DNA of 37,496 bases from Planctomycetia bacterium. GTDB taxonomy: Bacteria; Planctomycetota; Planctomycetia; Planctomycetales; Planctomycetaceae. The stretch lies in contig JAPLNX010000310.1 of assembly GCA_026400935.1 (NCBI GenBank), forward strand, positions 1-37,496, read 5' to 3'. Both the position numbers and the translations under genes were made by a program. The notes under the pieces were generated by a model. The model did no database searches. It worked only from the letters and a program-made list of their open reading frames with translations, and was not told where the DNA came from. Positions 1 to 7,207 of this stretch are shown one piece after another. Every line of letters begins with the position of its first letter. Position 1 is the stretch's first letter.

Positions 1-742
1 CGACGTTTGCGGGAACGGCACCGTTGGGCTGACCGAACTGGTTACGAAGTTGTTGCAGGTTGTGATTCAGCTTCGTTCCCGTGTTTCGTAGAGTCGTTCG
101 CGTGCCGGACATCCAACCAAGTTCTGATGCCGTCAATGCCTTCTCTCCCACGAAGAGCGTTGAGGCACTGCCGTCGGTGATCGACTCAAACGAGACCGCG
201 TGATTGAGCACGAGGACGCCATGATTGCCGTGATCGATCGCGGACTCTTCGTCGTGGTGGCAACCGGCATAGCTATTGATTCCGGGTTCGGTGGTATTGT
301 AGCCGTTGCGACCGTCGCTCGGACAAAGATACGCCGGAACCAATGCCTTACGAGCTTTCTCGTTCTTCGCGTCATAGGCACCGACGGAGAAATCAACATG
401 CGCGTGCAGCGAGGCTTGCTCCAAGAATGGCAGCAACTGAGTGGCCCAACTCATGTGGTAGCCCTGCGGTTCGGAGCGGACCGGGCCGGTCGGATTGACG
501 CTGCCAGGTGGTAAGACTTCGTGAGCCTGATCGTAGTTGTGCAATGCCAGGCCGATCTGAGCCATGTTGTTTTTTCACTGACAGCGTCTCGCCGCTTCGC
601 GAGCTTGCTGCACGGCAGGTAACAGCAACGCAATCAAGATTGCGATGATCGCGATCACGACCAGCAGTTCGATAAGCGTGAACCCGGCCGGCTTCTTAGC
701 ACGGCGAGCCACAACAGTTGTTCGATGAGCATTCATAGGCAT
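1..742 (-). CDS. DUF1559 prepilin-like (GspG-like) protein with in-frame UGA, 3' end outside window
   Basis: Translation from ATG at 742 (GAGGAG Shine-Dalgarno 8 nt upstream) gives a short basic leader ending PAG, then the prepilin helix [20 protein letters not shown], with cleavage expected after Gly20 and Glu at mature position 5. DUF1559 (PF07596) hallmarks follow: [46 protein letters not shown] and SITDGSAST. The frame stays open to base 1 (about 191 further codons) except for one TGA at codon 56, at the position where the family has its conserved Cys (RRxxC-x-NN). These proteins are planctomycete pseudopilins presumed to be exported and assembled at the inner membrane. The gene lies downstream of the GspE/F/I/J/K-like genes, so it may be the major pseudopilin of that machine. 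The UGA may be read as selenocysteine; alternatives are a recent nonsense mutation or a base-call error. Family assignment is firm; decoding is inferred. Confidence 0.85.
575..577 (-). other. In-frame UGA at conserved Cys position of DUF1559 (candidate selenocysteine codon)
   Basis: Codon 56 of the DUF1559 gene is TGA, in the context Arg-Cys-Gln-UGA-Lys-Asn-Asn. DUF1559 relatives usually have Cys directly before the x-N-N. Coding-quality sequence continues in the same frame for at least 570 nt. About 12-30 nt downstream there is only a weak imperfect hairpin (CAG pairing with CUG around AUCGGC), so a bacterial SECIS element is possible but not convincing by eye. Confidence 0.55.
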
Positions 743-810
743 GACCAGGACTCCTCATAAATAGGCCGCAGTGAAACGGCAGGTGACGATTTTGATGACA
801 AACGATCTCT

Positions 811-935
811 TCAACCCTCACCGAGCTTGCCTCGGTGAAATCGGGCTTCTGCACTACGCAGCCTGACGCACGAAAACTCAACAGGCATAGTGCTGAAGCC
901 TGTTAACCACCGAGGCAAGCTCGATGGGGGTTGAG
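811..935. repeat. Inverted-repeat element, family D copy 1
   Basis: Both arms are present: CACCGAGCTTGCCTCGGTG then CTTCTGCACTA on the left, and TAGTGCTGAAGCC then CACCGAGGCAAGCTCG on the right, bounded by TCAACCC and GGGTTGA. The left arm is itself a hairpin. A diverged copy lies at 4465-4592. It fills most of the gap between the GspK-like gene and the DUF1559 gene, so it could act as a transcript-processing or attenuation hairpin between the last two genes of the operon. Mobility is inferred from the two copies. Confidence 0.75.
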
Positions 936-964
936 AACTTGGTCGCAATTGACCAATGACCAAC

Positions 965-1381
965 TCACAAATCCACGAACCTCACAACTCGTACGCGAGC
1001 ACGTTGCTCAGACTCAGCCGGCATGTCGGCGATGACGGTGACTTGGCGACGCTGCGGTGAGTTTTCAACCGGTTTGACCTCAATGCTGACGTTCGCCGCG
1101 TGACGTCCGCCGAGTTCTTTGGCCGAGACTGGCCAACTCCGGCCAGTGAATTTCGGATCAACTTTGAGCAGGGCGGCGGCTTCGTTCACGCCCGACTCCG
1201 CCAACCAACGAGCTTGGGCATGGAACTGTTCCTGTTCCGCTTGTTGGCGTTGAGCCATCGTCAGCTTGAGCAGCGACATTCCAAGTGCCGAAGCCAACCC
1301 GACCGCAGCGAGAACGATTAGCAACGCCAAGCCGCGACGTTGACTGGTGTTGATTTCATTTGCATAGCAAACACGTTTCAC
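965..1381 (-). CDS. GspK/PilX-like minor pseudopilin
   Basis: A 138-residue protein starting at GTG 1381 with GGAG 9 nt upstream. The leader ends QRRG and is followed by the hydrophobic segment LALLIVLAAVGLASALGMSL (about residues 18-37), the arrangement of prepilin peptidase substrates. There is no Glu at mature position 5, which is normal for GspK and PilX-type minor pilins. The next stretch, QAEQEQFHAQARWLAESGVNEA, resembles the helix after the transmembrane part in PilX/GspK proteins. The remaining domain is short, much shorter than classical GspK (about 300 residues), so the large GspK insertion is missing. It lies after the GspI- and GspJ-like genes, where gspK normally sits. Its expected role is at the tip of a pseudopilus. 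Class is supported by signal and position; exact orthology is uncertain. Confidence 0.7.
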   Translation of the reverse strand: MKRVCYANEINTSQRRGLALLIVLAAVGLASALGMSLLKLTMAQRQQAEQEQFHAQARWLAESGVNEAAALLKVDPKFTGRSWPVSAKELGGRHAANVSIEVKPVENSPQRRQVTVIADMPAESEQRARVRVVRFVDL

Positions 1382-1409
1382 GATCGGTCACTCCAATGTT
1401 CGGAAAGTC

Positions 1410-1504
1410 GTAGAACAGGCGGCTCGCCTGGTGGATTCGTGCTTTTGTGGCCCGGTTTTCCAAGCCGGGCGTATCGCGTAGCCCGGTTTGGAAAACCGGG
1501 CTAC
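1410..1504. repeat. Palindromic elements between the GspJ- and GspK-like genes
   Basis: Two units are visible. At 1410-1434 there is a single GTAGAACAGGCGGCTCGCCT half-element matching the family A element at 5850-5913. At 1447-1504 GTGGCCCGGTTTTCC pairs with GGAAAACCGGGCTAC, and the right half (1478-1504) is itself a hairpin. Together they fill most of the 145-bp gap between genes of one operon. Confidence 0.75.
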
Positions 1505-1526
1505 GAAAAAATAGCTCTACGAAAAA

Positions 1527-2201
1527 TCACAAACTCTCTGGTTTCTTAGTTTCTGTTTCTGAACTCGTTTTCTCAAAGCGGTGATCGCGACCGATGACCG
1601 CTAACTGAGTGTCTTCACGCAATGGGACTGGTGTTGTCGGTGTTGGTCGAGGTGAGTTCGGGTGCTGGCAGATTAGTTTTGCAGGTTGATTCGTCGTCAA
1701 CGATTTCGCGTCGGCCTCAAAGCGGACGTTCCAATTGGGAAGCCGATAAGTTTCCGTTCGCACGAGCTTGTCGCCGTCAGTTTCGCGGCGAATCACTTCG
1801 TTCTTATTGGCGACATACGTAACGCGGTGTGTGGCGGCAGCCGATTGCAGAACGAACGTCGGAACGTTGTCTTGCAGAGTGATCTCCGCCGAGAGTGCGG
1901 CATGAGCATCACGCCGCCAGTCGTCAGTCAGTTGTAGCCATTGATGGTGCATGACCCACACACCGGCCGCTCGACCTTGAGCACGCATCATCGAGACCAT
2001 CGTGGTGATGACCGCCGTCGTCAAAAATCCGAGCGACGTGATTACGACCAGCATGTGAATCAGCGACGTGCCGCGACGATGTTGGTTTGTGGCGCACGCG
2101 GCTCGCGTGCAGTCAGTAGAACGCTGTCGTTTTGCGAGAGGTAATTCAACGCACGCGAGCCGCGTGCGCCACAGGCAAATGGAGTTATTGTTGCGTTTCA
2201 T
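1527..2201 (-). CDS. GspJ-like pseudopilin with an element inserted in its leader
   Basis: A 224-residue protein. Its ATG overlaps the upstream GspI-like stop codon (ATGA, 2198-2201), so translation is probably coupled and this start is well supported. The leader is unusually long (44 residues before the RRG cleavage point) because an 84-bp palindromic element (2089-2172) is inserted in frame. Without it the leader would read MKRNNNSICLNQHRRG, a normal prepilin leader. The mature N-terminus is TSLIHMLVVITSLGFL, with His instead of the usual Glu at position 5. The globular part has no motif I can name, and the C-terminal about 40 residues are Pro/Thr- and Glu/Lys-rich. Order after GspI and before GspK, plus size, argue for a GspJ-like minor pseudopilin. 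Confidence 0.7.
   Translation of the reverse strand: MKRNNNSICLWRTRLACVELPLAKRQRSTDCTRAACATNQHRRGTSLIHMLVVITSLGFLTTAVITTMVSMMRAQGRAAGVWVMHHQWLQLTDDWRRDAHAALSAEITLQDNVPTFVLQSAAATHRVTYVANKNEVIRRETDGDKLVRTETYRLPNWNVRFEADAKSLTTNQPAKLICQHPNSPRPTPTTPVPLREDTQLAVIGRDHRFEKTSSETETKKPESL
2089..2172. repeat. Family B palindromic element inside the GspJ-like leader
   Basis: Two perfectly complementary 22-nt arms (2089-2110 and 2151-2172) begin GTGGCGCACGCGGCTCGCGT and its complement, around a 40-nt spacer. The total of 84 bp equals 28 codons, with no stop in the gene's frame. A second copy with the same arms but a different spacer length lies at 32182-32247. Confidence 0.85.
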
Positions 2202-2656
2202 GGCCTCACCTCTGCATTTGGCTTGTTGTCCATCGTCGGAAACCAGGCGACCAACCGGACTGTCTTCGTTGGCTGACCGATATGCGGCAGCCAGGTGATT
2301 TCCACGGTGACACGCTTTGTCACGTTCAGCTCCGTTTGCTTCTGTTCTTCAACGGTCACTCGCAATTCCGGCTGCCGCAGGTGCGACTTCACGGTATCAG
2401 ACAGCGGGTGTTTGCCGAGTTTGTCGGCGACAAAATCCTGCGACGGCCATTGCGAAAGTTCTTCCATCACATTGTCTGCTTCACGCAGCGCGAGCAGATG
2501 CAGGTCGGTGTCGCGCTGCTGGCTATGAACGCCACGCATCAGTGGGATGAAGGTCGTCAGCACTGAGCCGAATACCAGAACGGCGACGAAGATTTCAAAC
2601 AGCGTGAAGCCACGTCGCGGTTGTGATTTCGGTTTTGGATATTGAGAGCGTTTCAT
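2198..2656 (-). CDS. GspI-like pseudopilin
   Basis: A 152-residue protein with a 16-residue basic leader ending RRG and the mature N-terminus FTLFEIFVAVLVFGSVLT. Glu5 is present and the hydrophobic helix spans about residues 17-37. Length, a helical region with conserved-looking ALREADNVMEEL (GspI proteins have a similar A-x-x-x-A-x-N segment), and position directly before the GspJ-like gene support a GspI-like minor pseudopilin. Such proteins are cleaved and methylated by the prepilin peptidase and join the tip complex of the pseudopilus. The stop codon overlaps the next gene's start by four bases. No clear Shine-Dalgarno is seen before ATG 2656. The gene is 128 bp after the last GspF-like gene. 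Confidence 0.75.
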   Translation of the reverse strand: MKRSQYPKPKSQPRRGFTLFEIFVAVLVFGSVLTTFIPLMRGVHSQQRDTDLHLLALREADNVMEELSQWPSQDFVADKLGKHPLSDTVKSHLRQPELRVTVEEQKQTELNVTKRVTVEITWLPHIGQPTKTVRLVAWFPTMDNKPNAEVRP

Positions 2657-2784
2657 GATGGGAGACGCAGTTCATAGGAAAAATGGGAGTAATGCGAATC
2701 ATGGGCTGCGGACCAATCAGAGATTCATCATTCCCATGAATCCTATCAGTCCCATCGATCGCGTAACCGACAACAAACCAATCT

Positions 2785-4419
2785 TCAACTCAGATCATTC
2801 AGCAACTTCACCATCGGCATGAAGAATCCAAAGCACACAAACCCAACCAACAGACCGAAGGTAACCACGAAAAACGGGACGCAGACTGCCTCGAAAACTC
2901 GGCGACGATGCACCATGCGGCGTTCCTTCGCTTGGGCCAAAGCAACCAACGCCCAGGATAAGTTGCCCGCTCGTTCGGAGACTTCCAGCAGTCCGACATC
3001 ACGAGCGTTCAGCAGGCCCACTTCACGCAGTGCCGGCCAAATTCCCATGCCGGCCGAGACTCGTCCGAGTACTCGTTCAAGGCGACCGCGAATGTCTGCT
3101 TGATGATGATGCAGAACCATCGGTTGCAGCGCCGTTTGCCACGGCATTTTCGCTACGACAGCGTCATGCAGTCGCCTCAGTAGACGCGGCACTTCTGCTC
3201 GACGACCGAAGCCGAGCAGCCAACTCAAACGTGTCTCAGACCAACCGCGTGAGAATGCCTCACCGAAGGTCCACAGCGGAACCAGGAAAAACAGCGGACC
3301 AAAGAGGTATCCATAATTGACGAAAAAGTCCGCCACTTGAATCAAGGCGATTGTCGCGCTCGGCAGTTCGGTGCCGAAACCCATGAAGATCGCTTTGAAC
3401 TTGGGGACGATGTAGTACATCAAGAACATGACGATGTTGGCACCCACTGCCAGCATCGCCCACAAGTACAAACAAGAACCCGCCGCTGAACTGACCGCAT
3501 CGCCGCGCAGCGATTTTGTCTGCCTCACGGAGAGATCACGCAACACGTCAGAAAGCGTCCCTGCCTGCTCGGCCACTCGGATGGAAAGCACGGTTGATTC
3601 CGGCAGCAGCTTCGGTTGAGCATCCAACGCATCGGCCAACGTGCTCCCTTGCGACATCGCATGAGCGACCGCCAACAACCGTTCGCGATTTGCACCCGGA
3701 TGCGACTTTGCCCATGTCGCGAGTTCCGCCGCCAATGGTCGTTGCTTGCGAACGGTCAGTGTGAGAAACCATAACAGTTGTGCTCGATGAGCTTGAAATC
3801 TGGCGGTCCAACGAATTCCTTTCAGTACCACGAAAGCGATCGCGACTAATCCGAAAACAGGAATCAATAACGGGCCAACTTCCTGAGCCGATTCGGCTAA
3901 TAACACCAACGCAACGAACGTGACAATCAAACTCAGAACGATGAGCCACGCCGAATTGGACCGGCCTAAGCTCGCGAGTTGTCGGCGGAGTCGGTCCTGC
4001 AAAGCCTCGACGGAATCAACACCCGCTGGCAACCACTCTTTTGTGTCGGGCAGCCCTTCTTTAGTCAGTTGTCGATCAGTCACCAATTGCTGGACCAGAC
4101 GGCACACCATATTGCTGGGATAGCCGATGGCGAGTTGGATCAAACACCCAAAGACTCCAGTGAACGTCAACAGGAGTTGTTCTGGTTGTTGTTGCGGCTG
4201 CGGGAAAAGTTCAAAAGAGACGATCAACGCCAAGATCACGAAGCACCAGACGGCGACTGCAATGCGACTGAACTTTGCGAACAACAGAATCTCCGGCGGC
4301 GCGGAATTGGTCAGCAGCCATTCGCGAAGCCGTCTCACAACTCGCCTCGTCCAGACGAGCTGATACAGCGAGCCGATCGACATGAGGCCGAACACAGAAA
4401 ATATGATCAACGGATTCAC
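2785..4419 (-). CDS. Large GspF-like inner-membrane platform protein
   Basis: I choose GTG 4419 (AAAGGA about 10 nt upstream), giving 544 residues; a longer frame to 4512 would read into the inverted repeat at 4465-4592. The N-terminal 250 residues have several hydrophobic segments not found in normal GspF (LIIFSVFGLMSIGSLYQLVW, AVWCFVILALIVSF, WLIVLSLIVTFVALVLL). A T2SSF-type region (PF00482) follows, with ESTVLSIRVAEQAGTLSDVL, VPKFKAIFMGFGTELP and a second half containing ARDVGLLEVSERAGNLSWAL. The C-terminus is FFMPMVKLLNDLS, nearly identical to that of the next-door GspF paralog (4611-5831), so the two probably arose by duplication. GspF proteins form the inner-membrane platform that couples the GspE ATPase to pseudopilus growth. 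The 545-codon size is well above the usual 400. Confidence 0.8.
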   Translation of the reverse strand: MNPLIIFSVFGLMSIGSLYQLVWTRRVVRRLREWLLTNSAPPEILLFAKFSRIAVAVWCFVILALIVSFELFPQPQQQPEQLLLTFTGVFGCLIQLAIGYPSNMVCRLVQQLVTDRQLTKEGLPDTKEWLPAGVDSVEALQDRLRRQLASLGRSNSAWLIVLSLIVTFVALVLLAESAQEVGPLLIPVFGLVAIAFVVLKGIRWTARFQAHRAQLLWFLTLTVRKQRPLAAELATWAKSHPGANRERLLAVAHAMSQGSTLADALDAQPKLLPESTVLSIRVAEQAGTLSDVLRDLSVRQTKSLRGDAVSSAAGSCLYLWAMLAVGANIVMFLMYYIVPKFKAIFMGFGTELPSATIALIQVADFFVNYGYLFGPLFFLVPLWTFGEAFSRGWSETRLSWLLGFGRRAEVPRLLRRLHDAVVAKMPWQTALQPMVLHHHQADIRGRLERVLGRVSAGMGIWPALREVGLLNARDVGLLEVSERAGNLSWALVALAQAKERRMVHRRRVFEAVCVPFFVVTFGLLVGFVCFGFFMPMVKLLNDLS

Positions 4420-4464
4420 GGTGGTCCGTTCCTTTATGTTGAAATAATTTGACGTCACACAGTT

Positions 4465-4592
4465 CCCACCGAGTTTGTCTCGGTGGATTCGGTCTTTTGC
4501 ACTACGCGGCATTTCAAGAGGCGTTTCAATGCAGCTGACACTTCAATTCGACGTAGTGCAGAAGCCTTGGTCCATCGAGGCACGCTCGGTGG
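4465..4592. repeat. Inverted-repeat element, family D copy 2
   Basis: The left arm starts CCCACCGAGTTTGTCTCGGT and runs to TTTTGCACTACG. The right arm runs from CGTAGTGCAGAAGCC to CACGCTCGGTGGG. This is the same architecture as 811-935, with diverged arms and an unrelated spacer. It lies between two GspF-like genes. Confidence 0.75.
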
Positions 4593-4610
4593 GGGGCTTC
4601 GAGGGAATAG

Positions 4611-5831
4611 CTAACTCAGGTCATTCAGTAATTTGATCATCGGCATAAACAACGCGATCACCGTGATCCCGACCACGCCGCCGAGCAACACGGCGACGGC
4701 CGGTTCGCACACGACGGCCAGCGAGTGGGAATGCACACGGCTCTGCGCGGAGAGCATTTCGCTCGCCGTTTGCAGGCCGTCGGCAAAGTCGCCGTCTCGG
4801 TCGGCCCAATGAAACAGATGCAACAAGTCATTCGGAAACCGCCCGGTACCGATCGCCGCTTCAGACAACGATTGGCCGGAATCAACACGCATCGCCAAAT
4901 CAAGACAGGTCGCTCGCAAGTCGGTGTCACGCACGCCGCTGGCTGCCAATCGAATCGCGTCGGACAATGGAACTCGATGTTGAGTCAACAGGCTCAACAA
5001 GCGGCAGAAGTCACCCAACGCGGCCGAGCGACGCGCTTCGCCGAACAGCGGCAAACTGCTCGCGAATCGATCGCGAATCTGGCTCAATCCCAATGGGTCG
5101 CAAGCATACCACGCGATCCACATGGCAATTACCGCGATCGGCATGAACCACCAACCGAAGCTCTCCATCACGTAGGAGACGTTCAAAACAAAGACCGTCA
5201 AGCCGGGCAACTCAGTCCCGAAGCCGATGAAGATGTCACGCATCTGCGGAACGACCCATGTGGCCAAGAAGCTCAACACAGACCAGGTCGCCACACCCAA
5301 CAAAACGGGATACGCCAACGCGACGCGCATTTGCCGACGGATATCCGCGCTCGTTCGCAAATGCACGACGCACTCGCTGAGCAATTCCGAAAGCCGCCCT
5401 GTTCGCTGTCCCGCATCCAGAATGGCAATGAAGAAACGCGGCCACGAACCGTCCGCTTCCCGTGCGATGTCACTCAGTGAATGGCCTTGGTCCAACCGAT
5501 CGCTGACCGCTAGCAACCAATACTTCACGGACGACGACGGAACTTCTTCGCTCAACGCTCGCAAGCCGGCAGACAACGGCAGTCCGGTTTGCACAACGTT
5601 CGCCAGCTGTCCTGCTAACATCGCCGCGTCCGCACCCTTGATGCGTCCCAGTGGAATCTGTTGTTCCGGTGGAATCACGTGGCCGGTTGAGTCGTCGATC
5701 ACTCGCACTTCTAGAACCTTCAGCCCGCGAGCCGTCAGTTCTCCTCGTGCGGCGTCAGCCGACTCGGCAGACAGTTCACCGTCGAGCGGTTGCCCGTTTG
5801 CATCAGTGGCTTGAAATCGAAACCGCGTCAT
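4611..5831 (-). CDS. GspF-like inner-membrane protein (canonical length)
   Basis: A 406-residue protein from ATG 5831 with AAGG 9 nt upstream. The N-terminus FRFQATDANGQPLDGELSAE matches the start of GspF/PilC proteins. Two T2SSF repeats (PF00482) follow: the first at about residues 65-190 with the RTGRLSELL motif and then the membrane segment LLGVATWSVLSFLATWVVPQ, the second at about 270-395 with DRDGDFADGL and a final membrane helix. It ends LFMPMIKLLNDLS. The first T2SSF repeat is followed by MRDIFIGFGTELPGLT, nearly the same as in the 544-residue paralog downstream. Role: inner-membrane platform for the GspE-like ATPase. It is the most canonical of the three GspF-like proteins. Confidence 0.9.
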   Translation of the reverse strand: MTRFRFQATDANGQPLDGELSAESADAARGELTARGLKVLEVRVIDDSTGHVIPPEQQIPLGRIKGADAAMLAGQLANVVQTGLPLSAGLRALSEEVPSSSVKYWLLAVSDRLDQGHSLSDIAREADGSWPRFFIAILDAGQRTGRLSELLSECVVHLRTSADIRRQMRVALAYPVLLGVATWSVLSFLATWVVPQMRDIFIGFGTELPGLTVFVLNVSYVMESFGWWFMPIAVIAMWIAWYACDPLGLSQIRDRFASSLPLFGEARRSAALGDFCRLLSLLTQHRVPLSDAIRLAASGVRDTDLRATCLDLAMRVDSGQSLSEAAIGTGRFPNDLLHLFHWADRDGDFADGLQTASEMLSAQSRVHSHSLAVVCEPAVAVLLGGVVGITVIALFMPMIKLLNDLS

Positions 5832-5849
5832 CGCGAGTTACCTTGAAAC

Positions 5850-5913
5850 GTAGCACAGGCGGCTCGCCTGTGATTTCATTGAAGAGCCGACACAGGCGAG
5901 CCGCCTGTGCTAC
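5850..5913. repeat. Family A palindromic element at the end of a GspF-like gene
   Basis: Arms 5850-5872 and 5891-5913 are perfect 23-nt complements beginning GTAGCACAGGCGGCTCGCCT, with an 18-nt spacer. The outermost GTAG supplies the TAG stop codon of the upstream GspF-like gene (5910-5912). Degenerate relatives lie at 1410-1434 and 20157-20223. Confidence 0.85.
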
Positions 5914-7079
5914 GGATTAAACCCACCCAACCGTCCCAATAATTGCGACATCGGACCAAACACCGTCACCGCATATCCCAGTACTGCACCGCCGCCGATG
6001 ATCACAACCAACGCCGATGGCAATACCACACGTAGCCAGTCAGATTGCGAGCCCGCTCGCTGCCGTAAGACCGTGGCGACCTGACGCAATGTCGCGACAA
6101 GGTTTCCCTGTCGCTCACCACTAATCAGCATCCACGACAAGAACGGCGGCAGCTCACGACCCACGACTAGGCAGTCCGCCAGCGAATGTCCGCTCCGAAC
6201 TCCGTCGGCGATGCGTGCGGCGACTCGTTGCAGTTGCATATCACCCGCTGCGTCCGCTGCTAACAACGAGGCTTCGGGCAGAGAGACTTGGTGCTCCAAC
6301 AACATTGCCAGCAGATCGCAGAAGTTTGCTCGGCGAAAGTTTGCCACGATCGAACGCAGCCCAGGAATTGCATTGAACGCCGACCACGCCGTTACGTCTG
6401 TGGTCCCTTTCAAGCCGAATCGGCCGCGCGTCGATGTACACCACCAGCCACCCAACCCGACAACGATCGCTGGCATGATCCATGCCCAAAACCAAAGCCG
6501 TTCTCGCAACCATTCCAAACGTTTGAGCCACGCAGTTTCAGGCAATTCCAACCAATAGAACGCCCCATTCAAACTTGGCACGAAGAAGCTGATCACGCCC
6601 GCAAATAAGAACGAGGCAAGCAACAACACCAGCGCCGGATACAACAACGCTAAGTCGATCCGTCGTCGCAACTGCAATGTCGATTGAGCGAACCCCGCCA
6701 ACGCTTCAAGAGCTTCCGGTAAGCGCCCGGTGCGAGTCCCTGCAATCACGACTGCTCGATAAATACGAGGTAAATCGGCACCCTCCAGTTCCAGCGCATC
6801 TGCAAACGTTCGTCCTTCACGCAGTCGCTGAGCCAAACGCAGCATCAAGACCTCTTGAGCCCCGTAGCCGACTTTTTCTGGCGGTGCGAAGCCTTCCTCA
6901 CCTAAGCGATAGCTTTTCATCCATCTTCGCGAATCGTCTGCTTGTGCCAGCATCGACAGGCTCGATTCCAACGGCACGCCCGCTCGCACCAACGCCGCAA
7001 TCTCTTGATTGAGCAACGCGAGGTCTTGCAGATCAATCGGCTTGCCGCGTGGCTTTTTGTCGTTTTGTGGATCGCTCAT
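5910..7079 (-). CDS. Third GspF-like inner-membrane protein
   Basis: I choose ATG 7079 (MSDPQNDKKPRG, AAGGTG 7 nt upstream), giving 389 residues; an alternative start at 7106 adds nine. The N-terminal GspF extension is short. T2SSF region 1 covers about residues 20-170, with LLNQEIAALVRAGVPLESSL and AGTRTGRLPEALEALAGF, then the membrane segment LALLYPALVLLLASFLFAGV. T2SSF region 2 is at about 245-375, with ISGERQGNLVATLRQVATVL, and a last membrane helix SALVVIIGGGAVLGYAVTVF. It ends SQLLGRLGGFNP, different from the other two paralogs. Its stop codon is the first TAG of a palindromic element. It directly follows the GspE-like gene, the usual gspE-gspF order, so it may be the ancestral GspF of the operon. 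Confidence 0.88.
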   Translation of the reverse strand: MSDPQNDKKPRGKPIDLQDLALLNQEIAALVRAGVPLESSLSMLAQADDSRRWMKSYRLGEEGFAPPEKVGYGAQEVLMLRLAQRLREGRTFADALELEGADLPRIYRAVVIAGTRTGRLPEALEALAGFAQSTLQLRRRIDLALLYPALVLLLASFLFAGVISFFVPSLNGAFYWLELPETAWLKRLEWLRERLWFWAWIMPAIVVGLGGWWCTSTRGRFGLKGTTDVTAWSAFNAIPGLRSIVANFRRANFCDLLAMLLEHQVSLPEASLLAADAAGDMQLQRVAARIADGVRSGHSLADCLVVGRELPPFLSWMLISGERQGNLVATLRQVATVLRQRAGSQSDWLRVVLPSALVVIIGGGAVLGYAVTVFGPMSQLLGRLGGFNP

Positions 7080-7100
7080 CTCGACACCTTGCCTCACCCG

Positions 7101-7202
7101 TAGCACCGGCGGCGTGCCTGTGCTTTTTTTGATTCCTCACTAGCGGCGATTCACTGTTTAACCGCAACGCCTACGGTCTGCACACACGCCGTTGCGGTAA
7201 AA
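7101..7202. repeat. Inverted repeats between the GspE-like and GspF-like genes
   Basis: TTTAACCGCAACG (7157-7169) pairs with CGTTGCGGTAA (7190-7200). At 7101-7131 GTAGCACCGGCGGCGTGCCT forms an imperfect hairpin followed by seven T, resembling a worn family A half-element or, on the plus strand, an intrinsic terminator with no matching upstream plus-strand gene. Confidence 0.6.
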
Positions 7203-7207
7203 CAGCC

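Noticed and set aside
393-633. Short minus-strand frames in the DUF1559 region (e.g. 393-578)
   Set aside because: They are in other frames than the DUF1559 reading and lack its motifs; they arise only because the UGA closes the real frame.
811-935. CRISPR repeat interpretation of the repeated hairpins
   Set aside because: The copies are inverted pairs, not regularly spaced direct repeats, and no cas gene is present.
4725-5480. A 251-codon plus-strand open frame opposite the GspF-like gene
   Set aside because: It is antisense to a clear GspF-like gene, with Gln/Arg/His-rich composition and no recognisable motif.
7101-7131. Intrinsic terminator on the plus strand (hairpin plus seven T)
   Set aside because: No plus-strand gene precedes it; it fits better as a worn palindromic half-element in a minus-strand operon.
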